From Actinotalea solisilvae (GTDB lineage: Bacteria; Actinomycetota; Actinomycetes; Actinomycetales; Cellulomonadaceae), in assembly GCF_016464425.1 (NCBI RefSeq), contig NZ_JADDKQ010000014.1, positions 1 through 38,122 on the forward strand: a stretch of 38,122 bases of DNA, written 5' to 3'. The notes beneath the pieces are model-generated. The model was not told the DNA's origin. It saw only the letters and a program-made list of their open reading frames with translations, and searched no databases. The translations under genes and the position numbers were made by a program. Below, in pieces: positions 33,956 through 38,122 of the stretch. Position 1 is the first letter of the stretch; every line of letters starts with the position of its first letter.

Positions 33956-36900
33956 GCCACCACCGAGCGCCGCGTCGTCAGCGTCGTGTTCTGCGACGTC
34001 GTCGACTTCACGGGCATGTCGGAGGCGCTCGACCCCGAGGACGTCGCGGGCATCCAGGAGGCGTACTTCGAGCGTGCCGCGCGCGTCGTCGCCGAGCACG
34101 ACGGGCACGTCGAGAAGTTCATCGGCGACGCCGTGATGGCGACCTTCGGCACGCTGCGCACCGACGACGACGACCCGGTGCGCGCCGCGCGCGCGGGCCT
34201 CGCGCTCGTCGAGGCGGCGTCGGCTGCGGAGGACGAGCTCGGGCTCGAGCGCGGGACGCTGCGCGTGCGCGTCGGCGTCGACACGGGCAACGTCGTCGTG
34301 ACGCGCGACGACGACGGCTGGCGCGTCACGGGCGACACGGTCAACACCGCGGCCCGGCTCCAGGCCGCCGCGGCCCCGGGCGAGGTGCTGCTCGGCCCGG
34401 AGACGGCGTTCGGCGCCGCCCACGTGCTCGTCGTCGAGCCGGGCGCGACCCTCACGCTCAAGGGCAAGGCCGCACCCCTGCCGACCTGGCGCGTCGTCGC
34501 GCCGCGACCGGAGCGCGTGCGCGGCCTCGGCCTGCACGGCCTGCGCGCGCCCCTGCTCGGGCGCGAGGCCCCGCTCGCGGAGCTCGAGGCCCACCTCGAG
34601 CGCGCGGGCGTCGCCCGGGCGGACGACGCCGTCCTTCTCGTGGCGCCGCCGGGGGTCGGCAAGACGCGGCTCGTGGCCGAGCTCGCGGCGCGCGCCGCGG
34701 CCGCCCGGCACGCCACGTGGACCGTGCAGCTGGGCGTCCAGCCGGACCGCGGCTACGGCGCGCTCGTCCCGCTCCTCGAGGCGGCCGTCGCGTCGCTCGT
34801 GGGGACGGGCGCCGAGGGTGGTGCCCCGGTCGCCGACCACCTCGCCGACGCGCTCGTCGCGCGGGGATTCGCCCCCGAGCACGGCGCGGCGCACGCGCGG
34901 CGCACGGCGGCCCTGCTCGCGCGCGAGCAGCTCGGCGAGGAGCCCGCCGACCTCTACACCGCGTGGACGACCGTGCTCGACGCCGTCGAGGGCCCGCCGC
35001 CCGTGTGGGTCGTCGAGGACGTGCACCTCGCGGCGCCCGACCTGCGCGCGTTCCTGCGGCACGCCGTCGCGCACCCCCGCCGCGGCGGACGCCTCGTCGT
35101 GCTCACGGGGCGTCCGGCGGGCCTCGCACCCGAGGACCTGCCGCCCGCGACGACGCTCCACCTGCCGCCCCTCGACGACGTCGCCACGCGCGCGCTCGTC
35201 GAGCACCTCGTCGGCGCCGGCGTGGTCCCGGACGACTTCCTCACGAGCGTGGTCGCCGCGTCCGGCGGCAACCCCCTGTTCGTCGAGGAGCTGCTGCGCT
35301 CCTGGATCCAGGCCGGCGTGCTCACGCGCGACGACGGCCCGTGGGCGTTCCAGGGCGGCGACGTCGAGGTGCCCAGCACCGTGCACGCGATCTACCAGGG
35401 CCAGCTCGACGCGCTGCCGGGGGCGAGCCGCTCGGTCGTCGAGCGCGGGTCGGTCCCGGGCGTCTCCTTCCCCCTCGAGGCGCTGCCGACCCTCGGCGTG
35501 CAGGACCCCCTCGCGACCGTCGACGACCTCACGCGCTCGGGCCTCCTCTCCGGCCCGCACGAGGACCGCGTGAGCGACCGCGCCTACACCTACCGGCACG
35601 TGCTGCTGCGGGACACGGCGTACGGCTCGATGGCCCGCCGGCACCGCGCCGAGCTCCACGTGCGCTTCGCGCGCTGGCTGCGCGACCGGCGCGACGACGC
35701 CGACGAGCTCGTGGGCGCGCACCTCGCGCTCGCCGTCGAGACGCTGCCGACGACGGCCGCCGGCCTCGCCGACGGCACCACCCCGGCGACGCTCGCCGCC
35801 GAGGCCGCGGACGCGCTCGAGGCGGCCGCCCGGGACGCGCTCGTCAGCTCGCCGCAGCGCGCCGCCGACCTCGTCGCGCGGGCCCTCGACCTCCCGGGGC
35901 TCCAGGCGGGCGCCGACCGGCTGCGCCGCCGGCTCCTCCTCGGCGAGGCCGAGCGCCGGTCCAACCGGCTCGAGCCGGCGATGACCGCGTTCGCGACCGC
36001 GGCTGAGCAGGCGCTCGCGCGCGAGGACGCGGACGCGCTGCTCGAGGCCGCACTGGGTCACGAGAGTGCCCTCTTCGCGAGCCGCCTGCCGCGGACGGAG
36101 CACGGGGCGCGCTCGGTCCGCCTCCTGCGCGCCGCCGAGGCGGCGCTGCCGCCCGAGGACCGGACGCGGCGCTCGCGCGTGCTCGCCGCCCTGGGCCGCG
36201 CGCTCGTGTTCGCCGGGGACGCCGCCGGGGCCGCCGTGTGCGAGCAGGCGGTCGTGCTCGCCGAGGCCTCGGGCGACCCGGCGGCGATCGCGGGCGCCCT
36301 GCTCGCGCAGCGTCCCGCGCAGGCCGGCCCCGCGCTCCTCGCGCGGCGCCTCGAGGCCGGCCGGCGCACGCTCGCCGCGGCGGACGCGACCGAGGACCTC
36401 GAGCTGCGGCTCGAGGCGGAGCGCCTGCACCTGCTGGACACGCTCGAGCACGGCGACCTCGCCGCGGCCGACGCCGCCCAGGAGCGCGCGACGGACCTCG
36501 TCGCCCGCCTCGGGCGTCCCCTGTGGTTCTGGTACCCCCCGATGTGGCGCGCCGCGCGGGCCCTCCTCGCCGGGGACCTCGCGCGCGCCGAGGGCCTGGT
36601 CGAGGCGTTCCGGGACGAGGGGCGGCGCGCGCACTACGCGGACGTCGCCCAGGTCTGGGCGATCCAGCGCATGCGCTGGCTCCTCGACGCGGGCCGCCCC
36701 GAGGACGCGCTGGACGTCGTCGAGCCGTTCGTCGCGCGCGACCCGACGCGCTGGTCGTTCGCGTCCGCCGTCGTCCTCGCGCGGCTCGGCGACGCCGCCG
36801 CGGCGCGCCGCCACGTCGCGGTGCACCGCGACGTGGGTCTCGGGGAGCGGGTCGGGGACCTCAGCTGGTCGACGACGACGACCTACCTCGCCGAGGCCGC

Positions 36901-37183
36901 GCACCGGGTCGGCGACGTCGAGTCCGCGCGGGCGCTCGCCGGGCTGCTCGCGCCGTGGGCCGGGCACGTCGTCGTCCTGGGCTCGGGCGCGCTCGTGCTG
37001 GGCTCGGCGTCCTACCCGCTCGGCCTCGCGCTCGCGACGGCGGGCGACCGGGACGCGGCCGTGCGGTCGCTCGAGGAGGCGGTGCGGCAGGACGAGGCGC
37101 TGGGTGCGGTCCGGCTCGCGGCCGAGGCGCGCGCCGCCCTGGAGCGGGTGCGCGCGGGCGACGTCCCGGGGGCGGGCGCATGA
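33953..37183 (+). CDS. Class III nucleotide cyclase fused to AAA-type ATPase and TPR-like repeats
   Basis: 1076 aa. Residues 1-185: class III cyclase with metal Asp D15 (VVFCDVVDFTGMSE) and D59 (EKFIGDAVMATFG), K55 and D128 typical of ATP specificity, and N131/R135 (DTVNTAARLQ) for transition-state binding. It should make cAMP. Residues ~200-560: ATPase with Walker A APPGVGKTRLV (231-) and Walker B-like VWVVEDVHLAAPDLR. Residues ~640-1076: Ala/Leu-rich helical repeats (MalT/LuxR-regulator-like TPRs), with no DNA-binding HTH at the end. It is a signalling ATPase whose trigger is unknown. The stop overlaps the next start (ATGA). Confidence 0.92.
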   Translation: MATTERRVVSVVFCDVVDFTGMSEALDPEDVAGIQEAYFERAARVVAEHDGHVEKFIGDAVMATFGTLRTDDDDPVRAARAGLALVEAASAAEDELGLERGTLRVRVGVDTGNVVVTRDDDGWRVTGDTVNTAARLQAAAAPGEVLLGPETAFGAAHVLVVEPGATLTLKGKAAPLPTWRVVAPRPERVRGLGLHGLRAPLLGREAPLAELEAHLERAGVARADDAVLLVAPPGVGKTRLVAELAARAAAARHATWTVQLGVQPDRGYGALVPLLEAAVASLVGTGAEGGAPVADHLADALVARGFAPEHGAAHARRTAALLAREQLGEEPADLYTAWTTVLDAVEGPPPVWVVEDVHLAAPDLRAFLRHAVAHPRRGGRLVVLTGRPAGLAPEDLPPATTLHLPPLDDVATRALVEHLVGAGVVPDDFLTSVVAASGGNPLFVEELLRSWIQAGVLTRDDGPWAFQGGDVEVPSTVHAIYQGQLDALPGASRSVVERGSVPGVSFPLEALPTLGVQDPLATVDDLTRSGLLSGPHEDRVSDRAYTYRHVLLRDTAYGSMARRHRAELHVRFARWLRDRRDDADELVGAHLALAVETLPTTAAGLADGTTPATLAAEAADALEAAARDALVSSPQRAADLVARALDLPGLQAGADRLRRRLLLGEAERRSNRLEPAMTAFATAAEQALAREDADALLEAALGHESALFASRLPRTEHGARSVRLLRAAEAALPPEDRTRRSRVLAALGRALVFAGDAAGAAVCEQAVVLAEASGDPAAIAGALLAQRPAQAGPALLARRLEAGRRTLAAADATEDLELRLEAERLHLLDTLEHGDLAAADAAQERATDLVARLGRPLWFWYPPMWRAARALLAGDLARAEGLVEAFRDEGRRAHYADVAQVWAIQRMRWLLDAGRPEDALDVVEPFVARDPTRWSFASAVVLARLGDAAAARRHVAVHRDVGLGERVGDLSWSTTTTYLAEAAHRVGDVESARALAGLLAPWAGHVVVLGSGALVLGSASYPLGLALATAGDRDAAVRSLEEAVRQDEALGAVRLAAEARAALERVRAGDVPGAGA

Positions 37184-38016
37184 CCGCGCCGTCGGCGTCG
37201 CCCGGTGCGGGGCACCGCACCGCGCGCGTGGAGGCCGCGGAGTGGGCGCGCCTCCTCGCGGCGCTGGCCGAGGGCGGCGACGCGCTGCTCGACGCGCCCA
37301 CCGCGCTCACCGGCTGGACCGTCGAGGACCTCGCGCGTCACGTCCACTGGGGCATGACGCTCGAGGCCGACGGCCTGCGCCTGCTCCGCGGCGCCGGGGA
37401 GCCCCCGGGGGCCGAGGTCGCGGCGGGGACCCCCGCCGAGGGTCCGCGCGCCGGGCTGGTGGCCGCCCTCGCCGCGGCGCGCGACGCGCTCGTCGCCGCG
37501 CTCGAGGTCACCCGGGACGCGCCCGAGGACGCCGTCGTGCCCATGCCGTACGGCCCGGTGCCGCTCGGGCTCGCGCGCCAGGTCTTCACCATGGAGGCGG
37601 CGATGCACACCTACGACCTCGTCGCCGCCGCGCGGGACGCGCGCGGCGCGGTGACCGGTGCCGGGGAGAGGGCGGCGATGCTCGGGGCGGGCGACCACGG
37701 GCACCGCGGGTCCGTGGTCCTGCCCGCGTGCGCGACGGTCCTGGCGGCGTTCTGGCCCGCGCTCGCCGCGGCGGGCACCCCGCCCGCGCCGGGCACCACG
37801 CTCGCGCTCGAGGGTCCGACGGTCCGGCTCGGCGCGCGGTACGACGGCGCCTCGTGGACGCCCCACGAGGGCCCGGCCGACGCCGTGCTGCGCGGCGACG
37901 ACGCGGTCCTGCTCCTCGTCGCGTACGGCCGGGTCGCGCTCGAGGGCTCGGGCGTCGACGTCGTCGGCGACGCGGGCCTCGCGGCGCGCCTCAAGGCGAT
38001 GGTGCCGGGCCCCTGA
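37180..38016 (+). CDS. Mycothiol-dependent maleylpyruvate isomerase-like protein (DinB/MDMPI fold)
   Basis: 278 aa. MDMPI N-terminal four-helix fold: EWARLLAALAEGGDALLDAP, LTGWTVEDLARHVHWGMTLE and QVFTMEAAMHTYDLVAAARD. The HxxxExxxH-like set needed for Zn/mycothiol binding is partly visible (H in ARHVHWG, E and H in MEAAMHTYDL). The C-terminal part (VLPACATVLAAFWPAL, GPADAVLRGDDAVLLLVAYGR) matches the second domain. The substrate is unknown. ATG 37180 overlaps the cyclase stop by 4 nt, so it is co-translated with the cyclase. Confidence 0.85.
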   Translation: MTAPSASPGAGHRTARVEAAEWARLLAALAEGGDALLDAPTALTGWTVEDLARHVHWGMTLEADGLRLLRGAGEPPGAEVAAGTPAEGPRAGLVAALAAARDALVAALEVTRDAPEDAVVPMPYGPVPLGLARQVFTMEAAMHTYDLVAAARDARGAVTGAGERAAMLGAGDHGHRGSVVLPACATVLAAFWPALAAAGTPPAPGTTLALEGPTVRLGARYDGASWTPHEGPADAVLRGDDAVLLLVAYGRVALEGSGVDVVGDAGLAARLKAMVPGP

Positions 38017-38018
38017 GC

Positions 38019-38070
38019 CCGGACGCGCGCGTGCCGGGCGGTCCCTGGGGTCCGCCCCGCACGCGTCCGG
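38019..38070 (+). terminator. Terminator hairpin after the cyclase operon
   Basis: Left arm begins CCGGACGCG (38019-38027) and right arm ends CGCGTCCGG (38062-38070), with further pairing of GGGCGG and CCGCCC inside; imperfect stem of about 18 pairs, starting 3 nt after the stop. No T-tract. Confidence 0.65.
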
Positions 38071-38122
38071 TCGCGACCGGGCCCCCGGGGCACCGCGGTT
38101 CTGCAAAAAGCGGGTAAGCCGG

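Overview
The window is very GC-rich (codon third positions almost all G or C), densely packed, and uses many GTG starts with GTGA or ATGA stop/start overlaps. With a mycothiol-type maleylpyruvate isomerase homologue, a DevS/DevR (DosS/DosR) pair, a c-di-AMP riboswitch before an NlpC/P60 hydrolase and an actinobacterial-type histidase (Cys-Ser-Gly active site), it looks like the chromosome of an actinobacterium, most likely Micrococcales close to Cellulomonas. The genus is inference. No rRNA, tRNA, transposase, integrase or CRISPR array was seen.

Region 1 (1-8164): a histidine utilisation operon on the minus strand, hutH-hutU-M20 amidohydrolase-hutF-hutI, nearly all overlapping. It is divergent from an IclR-family regulator. 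An 18-bp inverted repeat in the shared promoter is the likely operator. No HutG is present; the M20 peptidase-like enzyme sits where the last step would be expected.

Region 2 (8198-22934): an apparent low-oxygen/nitrogen-oxide/sulfur island. In order: a DUF2249 protein, a membrane-anchored copper nitrite reductase fusion, an NnrS-like membrane protein, a beta-CASP metallohydrolase, a small frameshifted gene preceded by a 42-bp tandem repeat, a tandem universal stress protein, a CorA transporter, a PPOX-fold flavoprotein, a DevS-like heme sensor kinase (frameshifted), a DevR-like response regulator, a DsrE-TusE-SQR-like sulfur cluster, and a two-gene operon coding for a SpeD-like and a LuxI-like acyltransferase protein. 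Five sites matching the DosR/DevR half-site pattern GGGAC-N4-GTCCC lie upstream of genes in this island, one of them centred about 43 bp before a predicted leaderless start of the nitrite reductase operon. This makes the whole block a candidate local DevR regulon.

Region 3 (22974-26563): a membrane GGDEF-EAL c-di-GMP enzyme, and an NlpC/P60 cell-wall hydrolase behind a clear promoter and a ydaO-type c-di-AMP riboswitch.

Region 4 (26601-38122): OsmC peroxidase, two RsbW-like ATP-binding proteins, an aldo/keto reductase, an SDR, a DUF2231 membrane protein, a YbdK-type carboxylate-amine ligase, a DUF72 protein, a cyclic-nucleotide-binding-domain protein divergent from a class III cyclase/ATPase/TPR giant, and a mycothiol-dependent-isomerase-like protein with a terminator at the right edge.

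The signalling load is high for 38 kb: c-di-GMP, c-di-AMP, probable cAMP, heme gas sensing and a possible acyl-type signal synthase.
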